Shown here piece by piece: positions 45,048 through 58,100 of a stretch of 64,000 nucleotides of DNA; the stretch's first letter is position 1, and each line of letters begins with the position of its first letter. Where the stretch lies: NCBI GenBank assembly GCA_003415625.1, contig PYIU01000009.1, forward strand, positions 1,240,001 through 1,304,000, in the 5' to 3' direction. The DNA is from Aquanectria penicillioides. Taxonomy: Eukaryota > Ascomycota > Sordariomycetes > Hypocreales > Nectriaceae. Both the position numbers and the translations under genes were made by a program. The notes below the pieces were generated by a model. That model did no database searches. It worked only from the letters and a program-made list of their open reading frames with translations, and was not told the DNA's origin.

Positions 45048-46922
45048 TGTGAAGGGTTGCAAATTCGATCGCTTAGGTAAGGTTTCCTCCCCCGTAGTTG
45101 CGGCGCCCGCCGGCGCGTTGTGATGCAAATTCGATGGTTCTCGCAGTGGCCCACGGCGTCAGGGTTGCAAGAAGAGGAGGTGTAGTCGAGATGGTTGTCG
45201 TCGGGTGCGCGGAGAATTGACGATGGGAGGTTCAAGCTGCGACACACACCTTGCTGCGCACGAGCGCGGGGCTGGATTCAGCGAGCTGCTTTGCCCCAGG
45301 ATCAGGTGGAGCTCCAGCTGCTTACCTACTTAAGGTAGGTACAGTGGCAGGTACCCAGTGCAGGTAATGAACCAAGTCGAAGGTGGAATCCTACCGTGTG
45401 ATTGGCCCAGCAATCGCACTGTAGTCGCATCGCTGGCACTGTACGGGCGACTTGCACAAAGCTACGCATCACATATACCACCACATCCTCTCCTCTCGCC
45501 GCATCAACGTCAACTCAATCCCGAGTTGAATCTGTCTCACATGAAAGAGCATCTACCTTGTCACCGACTGTCCATGGTACGATGCCACACTCAGGCATGC
45601 GATCAACTCCCCGAACTCCCCGGTCCCGGTGCAACAACACAAGGATCCAAGCATCGCACCCTGCCACGCCGCACATGGTTTTGTCTGCGCTGTTTCCGAA
45701 ATCTGCCTTCTCGTGCTCGAATCCATCCACTTGGAAACCCACATCCCCTCCTCTCCTCAGACGCCCTTCTCCAACTCTTCCATCGCTGAGCCGCTAGAAC
45801 ACCTGGACCCTGCACTGCGCGTGCGTCGCCCCCTCCATCCTACATGACAATGGTAACTACATGGCAGATCCAATCCATCCACCCCCTCCTAGATCTCGGA
45901 ACCCACGTCATTGTGAGCCTCCCGCCGCATCCACGCCCCGTTTGATTTGGGCACACCCTCGTCGACATCGACGCCAAAATCACACAATCGCTTGTTTTAG
46001 ACGCCCGGACTGAGGGCGGGATAGCCCACGCATCGCATTGGCGAAGAAGGGAAGAGAGGGGGAGAGAAGCCGGCAACGCAGCGTCGGCCGAGCGAGCCAC
46101 CGGCCCGCGACATGCCGTCCGCGCGATCGGTCGCGGGCGCTGCTCAGCTCGCCTCATCCGATTCTCCGGAGCAGCCAGCCTGCCACGGCCACGGCGGCAC
46201 CCGGAGGCCCCGGGGAGTCTCTCGTCCACACACGCACACGCACACGCACGCGCACGCGCGCTCCCTCCTCATTTGATTGTTTGATTGTTCATTTATCGTC
46301 CTTGCCACCCCCCTGGGAGACTCTCTCTATGTTTTTCTCACCGCTTCTTCCGCCATCTGCTTTGGCATAGCCAGTCCTTGACTGGAATATTTCCAATTCG
46401 CGTACGCGTACCGGAAGACCCCTTGATGACGACAACCATAATCAAAGATACCTAGCTCCCGGCATTATCTGCCGAGTTTAATGGGCTGGACTCCCCGAGA
46501 TGGACAGGGTCAAGGACCTCAATCCATTCATCATGCGTTACACAGTGTAGTTTCACCCAACATCATATCTCACCGGGTTCAACTCATCATGAACGCGCAA
46601 TGCCTCTAATCTCATTCTCAATTTCATTCTCATTATAGATCTCATCAAAAATACCCAACTCGCTTTTCCCTGCAATCCAATCTCAACCAGTGTACAAAGA
46701 TATGCGAAATTGAACTCCCAAAGAAACAATCGCATCAATAGGTATTCCAAGCTATGCATTGCAAACCGTCTCAAAGCAATGACCAAAGCACATGTTTAGA
46801 GAAAAAAAGAAGAACGAAAAAAAAGAAGAAAAAAAAAAGAGCCAACTTCATCGTAACATGACCTCGCTTCATTTTCATATCATGATCTCCGGGGTCATCC
46901 TTCCCCCAGTCACCGCCCTTCC
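45048..46922. other. Intergenic, 1.9 kb
   Basis: Contains GGTACCTA-like boxes around 45,330-45,360, a CACG-rich alternating purine-pyrimidine tract at 46,220-46,260 and A-rich sequence near 46,800. No credible gene. Confidence 0.5.
46219..46260 (+). repeat. CACACG/CGCACG alternating microsatellite
   Basis: Alternating purine-pyrimidine CACACG and CGCGCA units that could favour Z-DNA. Confidence 0.7.
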
Positions 46923-48637
46923 TTAAGTACGGGTCGAAGAAATAGCCTTGCTCACGTACCCGTTGGCGTCGACAAACGGGAAACGAGCGCGGCGCTCCAG
47001 GTCATCAAGAGGGATGGTGGATCGAATGTATCTATAGAATTGCATGTTAGCATACGCTTCTTCATAATTTATGATGCCCTTTGTCTATAAAGGGCTGGAT
47101 AAACTCACTTCTTTCTGCCGTCATCCTCGGGGTTGAAGTCCCAGCTGGTAAATTCGCCTTCCTTGAGGGCATCCCACACAACTCGGCGAGAACGCTGAGA
47201 CGCAAATACTCTTTCGGTGATACTCTCAAAGTCCCACTTGGACTTGGCCTCGGCAACAAACTTGTCCAGCTTCTCCTTGGCCTCCTTCTCCTCTGGAGTT
47301 TGAGGTTCAACCTTGCTGAAGCGAGCCAGGTTGTCAAGTTCCTTGGGGTCTCGCTCCAGGTTAAACAGCTGGTCCTCGTCTGCGGGGCATGTAATGTACT
47401 TCCAGGCTCCCCGGCGAATCATCATGATAGGACGGACAGTGCCCTCTCCCGTGTACTCGGCAAAGACGGTGTCGTGGCCTCCCCGTTCCTCCAGGTGAGG
47501 AAGCAATGTGAGACCGTCCATAGGCAGATAAGAAGGTATTTTGACACCGACAAGATCGCAGATAGTAGGGAGGAGATCAAGTGTAGAGACACTCTCCTTG
47601 ACGCGGTGAGGATTGAATCGCTTGGGATAGTTGATGAGCATGGGGACACGGACAGACGACTCAAAGTAGCTCATCTTGTACCAGAGGTTGCGTTCACCCA
47701 GCATGTCTCCGTGGTCACCGCTGAAAATAACAATAGTGTTTTCGCCTAGTCCGGCGTCCTCGAGTGTCTCGAGAAGCTTACCAATGCAGTCATCTACATA
47801 GCTCACGGAGCCGTAGTAGGCACGCTTAGCCCGCTTGATCTGTTCATCTGAAAAGTTCTGGCCCCAAAGGTCGCAGACCTTGAGGAGACGCTTGCTATGA
47901 GGATCCTGATTCTCGTCAGAAATGCGCACCTCGGGCAAGTTGATGTCAACATCCTCATAGAGGTTCCAGTATTTCTTTGTAATGGTATAGGGATCATGGG
48001 GATGAGTGAGGGAAACAGTCAAACAGAAGGGGCGCTTGTCGGGGCCCTCACGAACGTGATCCCAAAGGTATTGGGTGCTCCTGAACATAACCTCCTCATC
48101 GTAGTCAAGCTGGTTGCTGCGTCCGCAAGGACCTGCCTGGAGGATGGAGCTAGCATTGTGGTACCACTCAAGGCGGGTGTCAGGCTCGTCCCAGTTAACT
48201 GCCCAGCCAAAGTCGCCAGGGTAGATGTCGCTAGTGAGACGTTGCTCGTAGCCATGGAGCTGGTCACCAACAAAGTGCATCTTGCCCGCAAGAGCCGTGT
48301 GATAGCCCTTAGAGCGGAGGTAATGAGCATAGGTCGGCACATCAGAGCCAATCTGAGCAGCGTTGTCGAAGGCACCAATCTTCATCGGGAGAAGACCGCT
48401 GATCAAGCTCATGCGCGAAGGGGCGCAAAGAGGCGAAGGGCAATAAGCAGAATCAAACTGAACCGAGGTAGAAGCCAGGCGATCCAGGTTGGGAGTCTTG
48501 ATCTGTGAGTTGGGGTTGTACATCTTGAGTTGGGGGGCGGCAAGCTGATCGGCCATAATGAAGAGGATGTTAGGCTTGGAAGGCGCCGAGTCACTGGGAA
48601 GACCAGAGGTAGGGAGGGAGTTCAGATCTGGCGCCAT
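46923..48637 (-). CDS. Choline sulfatase
   Basis: Exons 48637-47109 and 47031-46923 (intron GTGAGT...TATAG), 545 aa. It hydrolyses choline-O-sulfate to choline and sulfate, letting the fungus use a stored osmolyte and sulfur source. Seen: the sulfatase N-terminus PNILFIMADQ (metal Asp about 30), the formylglycine site C71-A-P-S-R, the GKMHFVGDQ Lys/His motif, LTHPHDPY, and IVIFSGDHGDMLGE with metal Asp/His. The C-terminal extension (YIRSTIPLDDLERRARFP) is the choline-sulfatase-specific tail encoded mostly by the second exon. No signal peptide is apparent, so it is probably cytosolic. Start is the ATG at 48637. No sulfur-regulator (CYS3-type) site was found by eye upstream. Confidence 0.95.
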
Positions 48638-50714
48638 GGTGAATGATGGATAAAAACTCCTTTTCTCTTTCTTGGGATGTGTGAAGCGCTAGAGTGGCGA
48701 GATTTTCTTTATATGTTGTCGTGATGGTAAGATGCAACCGGGTATATGTGTAAGTCAAGTTTTTGAGGGTTTGAGAAGGCAATTCGTCACTTTTCAAAGT
48801 TCGCTGCCTCAGCCAATTGTGTCCTGGTATTCACACCAACAGAGGAGGGTATATGACGGGCAAGGGAGAGGTCTTTGAGTGAGTGCGAGAGTATGCGAAG
48901 AGGATGGAGGGCGATGGGAGGCGAGTCAAGAAGTGACGGTGGAAGGGAGAGGGCCGGGAAATAAATGGATGGCGCGAGACGAGACTAGGGCTAGTTAGGG
49001 TGTGAGCAAAGGCGGGAAAGGGAAGCTAGACGCCCGTCGAGCTTCTACGTGTCTCTACGGCAGATTGAAGCTAAGTCAGCTTGTTTCCACCTTTTTTCGA
49101 TGGCGACGAAGACGGTGGCCACCGAGACAAGGGGCCGAGAAAGGCGGCGGGAGTGATGGATGACGCGAAGGGGGTGACGAGGAGTCTTGGATGTACCCAG
49201 GAACTGCAAGGCACGGTACCGCACTGTATGGCACTGTATGGCAGGACAGGGGGGTGCGAGCACGAGCACGAGCTCAAGCACAGGCTCAAGCACAAACAGC
49301 GAGGACGGAGGAGCACAAGACCAGGACTGATAGGATGGGTCCCGACAGCAGGCAGCACAGAGCCAAAGAATGCAGGGGTATGGGGACGGGATTGACGTTG
49401 GGATCTGGGGTTTGGGGCTTTTGTGGGCTGGGCTCTGGAGGGGCTCTGGAGGGGCCGGAGGGGGTGTCTCGAGCGTTATCGGCTGTGTGGTTGTGGCGAC
49501 AAGGCAAGCCGACTTTTTGCAGTGAGGTAGGGTGCCTGCGGAGGACGAAGTTGGAGATTGGGGATGAGATCAGATCGGATCAGAAGTCAATAGATTTTAG
49601 ACAAGTACGGCAACTAGTTGCACACCAAGAAGCAGGAGTTCCTTGACAGGCAACCGGGAAGGAAGAAGTTAAATGGTGATGTGATTGACGCCACAAGTTT
49701 TGCAATGGGACGAGATGGGGAACGGGAACGACGGCGCCTTTTTATGCTTGGGATCCAGCCCGAGACTTATCAGGTAGATGGAATCAGGTCTTAGGCAACG
49801 AGCCGAGTTCGAAGCCAAGGAGCGACCCGTGTCCAGGGTGTGCTGCCCGGTTCTGAATGCGGGTAACATGTTGCGAGGTGCTGCAGTCGACCGTGTTGGC
49901 GAAAGATGCAATAAACGAAGATGTGTCAAGCCCTCTGGCCAAAAGGTTGGGGAGGATGGCTCACGATGGTGCATATTTTGAGCCGCCTCCCTCTGGCTCG
50001 GAGCTTTGAGGTGCGAGGAAGCTAAGGGAGGGTGCAGAACTGGGTCACGAGAACAACAGTGGCTCACACGCTCTCCACGAGCTCACACACGAGCTAGAGG
50101 ACTGGTTCGTATCTCCTTCATCATGCGTAATGGCCATGATCCACCCCTCGCTATGAGAGCTGTGTCAGTAAGGGATAATGTTTGACCCGTCAATCACAGC
50201 GTGCCGGGTGACGGGAGAGCCATCGTTGGGCATTTCAGCGCCTTGTATGCCTGTCTGAACTGCCGGGCGGGCAGAGGAAAGAGAGTTTTCCAGTGGTGCC
50301 GATGCAAGATTATCTCCGGGGTTGGAGAAAAGACAGGACGGCGGTGTGAAAATGCGCGAGGCCCTGGCGGGTTGGTGGCCGAACTTGTCATGTCGGTGGC
50401 TAACAAGCCTGGCTGCCGATATGCATTGGTGCGTGCGGACGTGCGCACATGCGGGTGTGCGTGTGCGTCTGAGTACGTACCTACATAGTATGCGTACCTA
50501 CGAGGGCGGGGGGGTGTTTAGGACATGGTTCTAGGCAGAGTTGATCAATTGCACAGGGTCAGGGTAAATAAAAGGCATAGGTAAATTTGCACATAGCTGG
50601 CAATGGGTTATCTGCCCAAAATCCCGCCTTGCTGTGCACAGCGTTAGCTGCCCAAAAGCCTTTCCCTACTCAAAATCCTGCCTGCGGAGTACAGTAGTCG
50701 TAGTTGTGCACAGC

Positions 50715-50764
50715 CCGCCCGCCTGCCTGCCCGCCTGCCTGCCCGCCTGCCTGCCCGCCTGCAC
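50715..50764 (+). repeat. GCCTGCCTGCCC 12-base tandem repeat
   Basis: About four copies of a 12-base C/G/T unit. Confidence 0.9.
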
Positions 50765-50941
50765 CTGCCACCTTACAATACAGCTGTAACTGCCAACTTG
50801 AAATACCCTCTTTCTAACTTACCTACATAAGGAAAATAACCAGCTTCATATCAATAAATCTATAGCTGCCGCAGTGGTCAAATAGATCAATATATTATTT
50901 TGCTTGCGCGTTCGATTCTTATTGCCAATGACTTTTGCTGT

Positions 50942-51085
50942 AGCCTGTAGCCTATAGCTGTAGCCGTAGCCTGTAGCCGTAGCCTGTAGCCGTAGCCTGT
51001 AGCCGTAGCCTGTAGCCGTAGCCCGTAGCCACAGCCCGTAGCCACAGCCCGTAGCCACAGCCCATAGCCACAGCCCAGCCAAAGC
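50942..51085 (-). repeat. 13-base minisatellite (GTAGCCTGTAGCC family)
   Basis: About ten copies of a 7+6 base unit. The left copies read GTAGCCTGTAGCC and grade into GTAGCCACAGCCC on the right. Short open frames over it are repeat artefacts. Confidence 0.9.
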
Positions 51086-52054
51086 CAACAGCCCAGCCAA
51101 AAGCCAACAGCCCAGCCAAAATCCAATAGCCGCCAAAAGACCAGCTCAAATCCCATAGCCGCCAAAAGTCTATAGCTGCTAAAAGAGCCTAGCAGCTAGA
51201 AAATGATTTTTTTTAGATAGAATATTTAGATTTAATAGTCCGCGAATGATTAAAATTACACATAGTGAGGCGGAGGTGTAATTCTGCTAGCAACCATGTG
51301 CTTAACCCACCCCCGCCCGCGTAGGTAGGTAGGTAGGTGGTAGGTATGTGTATCGATGTATGTACATACCGGGCCACATGGGGAACGGGGGCCGCTATTC
51401 GGATGTGAGAGCCATGGCTGGATAAAGACGAGGAGGGGGGAGGAGGAGTGGGAGGAGGCACAGAGAAGTGCCAGGAGACCCGGGGGGAGAGAAGAAAAAG
51501 TGCTTGCAAGGGTTCAGGGCTTAGCAACTACTCGATTCGGCCAAAGACAAGTTCCCGTTGGTCAATTGGAAAGCGCACCCCTGGGCAAGTGACAAGCGCA
51601 CACCCACTAGTATCGCCGTCCACATTTTGGCCATCCACGGTGCGTGCACCCCTCCCTCCATTAACTTATCGAAATCAAACTCGCCCGGCCACAACAACGT
51701 TCGTCATCCTTCGTTCATGTCTGGCACCGATGGTCAACACCACGCAATGGCTCAAGACATCGTGTCACGGGGCCTTTTGGCTGGGATTCGCAACGGACTG
51801 CCTTCCAAATACGGGTCATTGGTTGCACAGACTTCACTTGCCTAGATGCCATGTGTCTTGTCCATGGTTCACATTTTATGCATCTCACCTCACGGTTTTC
51901 TCGTCTGTTCTTGTTCCGACTCCTCCTGGACCTTACCCAGAGACTTGCAACCCACGCTCGTAACTCTTCAAATCATGAGGCTTCCCTTCGCTCCCGGAAC
52001 TGGCGGCTCCACCTGCTTGCTTGAATTCTGCAAGTTCTGAATCAGCCCCAAAAG

Positions 52055-52090
52055 CACAGCACAGCACAGCAGCAGCACAGCAGCAGCATC
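52055..52090 (+). repeat. CACAG/CAGCAG microsatellite
   Basis: Imperfect CACAGCA and CAGCAG units. Confidence 0.8.
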
Positions 52091-55000
52091 GTTTATCGGC
52101 AACCAATGCATTGCCCTCACATTCAATTCCTCACCAAGGACCCCGATCTCCAGGGTACGCGTCCCGCCCGTCCACTCTCTCACTCCCCACATGCATATGT
52201 TGAAGGTTTCATGAATGTGCAGTCCCGTCCCCAGTCCTCCATCCTCCATCCTCCATTCTGCATCCCCGAGCCCAACTGCCTCGTGCACGTCCGCGTCCGC
52301 ATCTACGTTCATGTCTGTGCTATTGACGTCTCCATGGCAGAATGCGGTTAAGCAACCGGATGCTCGTCTCGCCCCATGCATTCCTGCCTTGACTGTTGAT
52401 GGGTTGCATCTTGGAATTGACCAAGCACGTCCTTTGGCGCACGGCGCTGAGAGGGGGCACCGCCGCTGGGTCCCATGTTGGCGTAGTCCCCTGCAGGGCT
52501 CTGCTGGCCGTAGCGCAATCCGGCATGCATCCTTATCCGCACTTCCAATTCCCTCCCACTTGACCCCGTCTCACTCTGGGGAAATCTCAACCTCCAAGAA
52601 TTGTCTATACGGTGCATCTCTCACTAATTATCACTGTGGGTTTGCACGCGGCCTTGCTGCCCTCTAACGTGCATCAACACTGTATAGACAATTTCGACTC
52701 GCCCTCAACTTACCCGAATTGCCTTGCTTCCCTCTCTGCTCCACCAGCGTGACAACCTACTGCACTCGGCCTTCGAGTCGACTCGCTTCTCAGCCATCCG
52801 CCACTTTGATTCCCAATCACCCCAACCGCTTTCTCCCTCGTTAACCGCAATTTTCTTCCCCCCTCGGTCTCCGGCATCGATCGTCGACAAGACAACGGAA
52901 TCCAGTCAAGCAAACCGCGTCTATCCGGGTCCAACCCTCCCTCCGCCAGAACTCGTATCTCCTCATCAAGCCTCAAAGCAAATCCCGCCGCCCTGACCCT
53001 CGAATCGACTCGTTTCGATGACCGTCGTTCGAGCGCCGAAAAAAGAAAAAATTATCGACACCAAACTCACACAACTCACACCCCCCCCCCTCAACGGTCC
53101 CTCAACCTAGTGTCATAACGCCTTGTCAGCAACCGATGGTGCAATCTGGGGTCAACCCTCATCAAAGCTTCCCGACAACCCGGGAGTGCGATTCTCTCTC
53201 CAAAAGGTGGCGAGGAAAAATACTAAAAATCACCCCTTCCATCCTCCCAATGTCGACATTCAAACATGGCACGACTCCCACCATTTATGTCTCCGTGGTT
53301 GCCCCGGAGGCCCCAGCCGGGTTTCGCGTCCGTTTGCCTTGAATCCTGATCCCCACTGCCGAGATTCCTCACGTCCCGGTCCGGCTTTCACCACCAGCCC
53401 CAGCCCCGAAGGTTCAAGAAGTGATCATCACCCACTGCTCCGACTTCCGGCTGCTCAGATTGTGGTTATCAAACCCGCGGCCGCCACTCCAAGCCCGCAA
53501 TCAAAGATGCTTTGGTCGCACAGCGCGAGAACGACTCATCACATGCCACATGTTCGTTGTAATTATGTTTCGTATCTCATGTGGCATTGGCTCTCAAGCA
53601 ATTAGGGCATGCATGATCGATGTGCCGAAATGATGGACTACCCAGCTGGGTCGTCGGTTTCGAAAGCTTGTCCGGACCACTGTCGTAGTCAACAAGCGTC
53701 GACCTTACCCTCGTGACCCCCTTCCGATACCAGGCATCGCAACGCCTTGAGGACCCCCGATGTCCCGGGATTGTCAGACACGAAGGCTACGTTGCAGCCT
53801 TCGCCCTCCGCATCATTTTACTTGTTTGCGACAACTCTGCCGAAGGGATTCCCACTCGCTGACCACCTCCTCACCACCAACTTCGTTTCTTATCTATGAT
53901 CGTGTGTCCTTGGCCGCAATTTCGCGTGGCCAACTTGGTTTTAACCACATTCATCGGCGGTCACCCCGACAGGCCTAGACCGAGTTCCTTCTCCCACGCG
54001 ACCACCCGAACACCGCAATCTTGACCAAAACGCACCCCCTGCGCTCTTTTCTTCTTCGCTGCACTTTCTCGGCTTCCGATTCTGTGTGCTCGGTATGCCT
54101 TCCTTGCATTCTCCTCCTCCCAATATGCAATACCAAGCCTTATCTCCTCGCCTCGTCTTCGTAACGCCCTAGAATCTGCATGCAGGAAACCCCAAGTCCC
54201 GCCGCATTTCACGGCTTTCACGCTCCCGGACCCTCGTCTGCATCCTCCACATCCGTGTCCATGGCCTTAGCGCCTCCGCTGGGGTTTTTGGGTCTTCGCA
54301 ACTAACTCACTAGCCGGCCAATCACCGCTTGGCTGACCCGATAGCCGGCCACCGACAACCAACCTTCGCTGACTGGCTGGCCGCCGCAACTGCCAGGACT
54401 CGCCCATACTGGTCAGCGTATTCTCAACCAAAACTCGCAACGCTTGAGACACTTTTTGAGAGCAAAATCTGTAATCATAAGGGTATTTCCTGTAATTCCC
54501 CTACCAAAAACACTAAAAAGGGAGAAGCGAAGAGAAGAGAATTCTCACAAGAAAACATAATCGAAGGTCTAACTTCCTACATTATGTCGATCAAAAAGCG
54601 ATATCCAGGTTAAAACCTCCTCCTCCTCCGTCGTGTGCACTTGAAGCAGAAAAAAAGACATGAAAGCCCGTATCCCATGCTGCCATCCCATCCAATCGTC
54701 CCTTTGCCGGCCCTGAATATCCTCATTCGTCGCCTTGCTTCCTCAAGAACCTCTGCCCTAAAAAACTTGATGTCGTGAGTTGATTTGCTTGCTTGTGTCG
54801 TTTGCGTTTCGCCCTTGCATCTGGCCCGTTCCTCCCACACAAAGCAGCCAGCAATAAAATAAAGTCAAATAAAACAAAACACCCGATTGCACCGCATGTC
54901 CCCTCCCATCGCGCCAGTCGCAATGCTTTGTCAATCTCATTTCCTCCTCAGATTGCACATTGTTACCTTGCAGACCCGCCCCTCGGTGCCGTACGTGGCC

Positions 55001-55147
55001 TATCCTCTCACCGCGGTTTAGTCCCCTCCAGGGGGCCGGACGAGGGTTGGCAGCCTTCGCGCCGTCAGGCGGCCAGACGGGTCCATTTTCTGAATTTTTT
55101 TCAAGAGTGATAGCTGAGCCCGGTCCATAGTTTTTTATCCCTCTTCA

Positions 55148-58100
55148 TTATTGGGTGCGGTAGAATTTCTTGTACAGCCGGTGCAGCAGCAGGTTCACAT
55201 TGAGCTTGAGGTTGCCCTCGAACAAGGTCATGAACTGGTGGGCCTCGAATTGCGCCTGCAGAAGGTCTTCGATGGGTACCAAGGCACTGGCGCCGGGGAT
55301 TTGGATGTGGCCACGCGAGCCCTCGAGACTGAAGACACCCACCTCGTCGCAGGAGATGGTCAGGTTAATCTTGTCCCAGTCACGGTCGCCTAAACCGGTC
55401 CACGACACCAAAACGCCCTTTTCTAGCAGTGAGCGAGCGCTGTACTTGTAGCTTCCAAACTTGGGCACCCGGCCGCTACGCTCCAATTCACGTTGGTGGT
55501 AGTACTGCTTTGTGAATGGCAACAAGAACCTCTTCTTTCTGTAACAAGTTGTCAGTAATCAAACATAATACAAGGCATCCCAGGAAAACGTACCCCTTCT
55601 TGTTCTGCAGTGTAGCCATAGCTTGCTCAATATAGTCGTCGTAACTCTTGCGCTGCTGCTCCAAGTACTTGGCCTTCTCATGCAAGTTACCCAACGTCAG
55701 TCGCACACCCTCAAGTTCACGCTGGCGCTGAACTCGGCGGCGGCTCTTGGTACGAATGTCGAGGGCAATAGCGTTGAGCACGTCTTGGAAGTAGTTTTGC
55801 TTCGAGATACGGCCCAGCTTCTCTAAGCGCATAATGTTCTCAAGCGCCGTTCGCTTGAGCTCTGCATACGTCATGCGCGTTACATCAATCATGTTGGCAT
55901 CTGAGTAGGCGCCGCGCGTGTTGCTGCCCGCGGCGAAGTCGTCACGGAGCAACATGTGCCACTTGTGTTCATCCTCGGGGTTGATTGGCTTGACGAGGAT
56001 CTCCATGAGGTTAGCGCCCGTTTGTACTCGGATGATGTACAGGACGCATCGTTTCGTCTCCATAAAGAGAGACTTGACATCGGCCTCGGGGTCATCAATG
56101 TCGTGGAGCTTGGGTGTTAGGAACATCTGGATGTCGGATGAGCCTGCCGCGTTCATTTCGCTCTCATTGTTTTTAGCACTGCCCAGGTCGTGCATAATCT
56201 CTCGAAGGACATCATCACGGCTGGGGCAGATGAACTGGAGGTCTGCGGCGACCAGGCTGTGAATAGCGAAGACATCTGCCATCTTGATGTACAGAGTTGG
56301 CTTGTTCTTGGCATAGAGGTCATTGAATTCATCAATGTCAAATGTTCTCTCGGCATCTGGAACCGTTATGAGGTCATTTGTGATTTGAGTGAACCGCTCA
56401 ATGGATTCGGCGATGAATGCGTTCAGAGGTTGAAGGTAGATATTCTCGCCACCAAAGTGACGACCGGTAGCAACCTGGCCAATGACCTTGGCAACCTCGC
56501 TCAGGTTCCTCTTCTGCAGAGGGCTTAGCGATCTCTCAATCACACCAACGTTCTCGGGGCTAGTCACGGCAGGCTGCAAATAGAAGCGCCAGAGCCAGTT
56601 GGAAACGATCTGGAGCAGATTCTCTGGGGGTTCTCGCTTGAACTGTTGACGCAAACCTTCAAAGATTTGACGGCTCACAAACCGGAGGCCGTAAGGCATC
56701 TTGTGCAGCAAGTCCTCCAGGGCGAGGAAGAACTGGTCACAAATCTCTCGTAGATCACGAAGGTGGTCAATGAAGAGCCGTCGTGTCTCAGGATCACGAA
56801 TCGCGATTTCTCGAGGAACATCCAGAGGTCTTTGGTCAGGTCTTCCGGTCCTCAGCTCCTCATTGTTGATAGCCGACTTGTAAATCTGCATGGGGTCACT
56901 CTCGAGATCAAGAGCGGGATCCTCAACAATGTTGTCGCGAATGAGGGGTCCCAAAAGGTCCCGAAGATACTTTCGATCACGCGGCGAGCGCGTGTAGTTT
57001 GTGAGGAGTTTGGACCAGAAGAAGTTTCCTCGGAGGAAATCCTGGGGGGCTCTGGCACTTGTAATCTCCTCTCGGATGGATCGGGCAATCAGCTTGAGCA
57101 GGTAATACTCTTCTCGGCGTTTCTGAGCATAACCAAACAAACTCATCATCAACAACTCAACTCGCTTGCACTCCTTCTCAGCGGTTCCTTGTTCACGAAT
57201 GCGCTTGAACAAACGAGCAAGGTACTGAGGCTGGGTCTGAAGGTTGAAGAAGAGCTGCTGGTATGACTCCAGCTTCTTTCTTGAACCCTTGTTGAGTGCT
57301 TTCAAGTCAAATTGGTTAGCGGAGCTCATGGAGCTGTTCGCGAGAAAGCCCATCGAGTTTCCACCATAATTGTGTTGGTGTCGGACGACTTCGTCCAAGG
57401 TGATCTTGTTCTTGACGAGGAGAGCAATCTTGATGTCAAGCTGATCAATGTACTGTTCCAGCATCTCGTTCTGTCGAACCTGCTGAACCACAGTCTTGCG
57501 CATACGCTCAAACTCGATTTCCTCGTTGAAGTCAAAGTCGCTATCGTTGAGCAGGTGGACGAAGTTCTTGACAGCGTTGACGGGAGGGTTTTTGCCAGTA
57601 GTCAGGCTCTTGTAGGCTTCTCCCTGGACCTTGGCGCGAACGAAGCTCTGTATTTTGATGACCTTTTGCATGTTCTCGTCGAAGAATCGCTTCTTCTCCC
57701 TAAATCTGGCGCGAACAATGAATCCCTTGATGGCAGCCTGGAGGCCGACGATGGACGGTTCCTCCTGGTCCAATTCGGCCAGTAGATCTTCTACTCTAGC
57801 ACGTTCCATCATTGCTCGGAGAATACTTTGGAGCTCAATGATCTGAGGGGTGTGGGAGGCCAGTTCACCCAAGAAGGCCTGGTGTTGCTTTCGATACAGG
57901 AAGCCTCGAATATTGCTTTGTAGTGAGATGATCTCGGGCTCTTGCTGCTCAAGTGCTTCAAGTTCAGCGCCAACTCTTTGTCGCTCAAGCATGCCCCTAA
58001 TCAATCCTTGCAGGTCGATGACTGCGGGCTCGTTCTCCTTCAGGTCATCCAGGAGTTTCGTGACGTCTCTTCGAACTGCGGCGGCACGGGCCAAAGCCTG

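Larger units (their letters stand above)
48638..55147. other. Long intergenic region, 6.5 kb, with minisatellites and a pyrimidine-rich block
   Basis: The left end is the choline sulfatase promoter. Simple and 12/13-base repeats occupy about 50.7-51.1 kb and an AT-rich stretch about 50.8-51.2 kb. From about 52.7 to 54.3 kb the plus strand is strongly pyrimidine-rich, like a long leader or promoter, but I find no gene downstream on that strand before the convergent IQGAP end. No credible coding frame overall. Confidence 0.5.

Noticed and set aside
50900..51165. Open frames of 65-96 codons rich in Gly/Tyr/Trp/Ala
   Set aside because: They are translations of the 13-base minisatellite.
53123..53605. 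160-codon open frame in the pyrimidine-rich block
   Set aside because: Composition follows the C-rich background; overlapping frames equally open.
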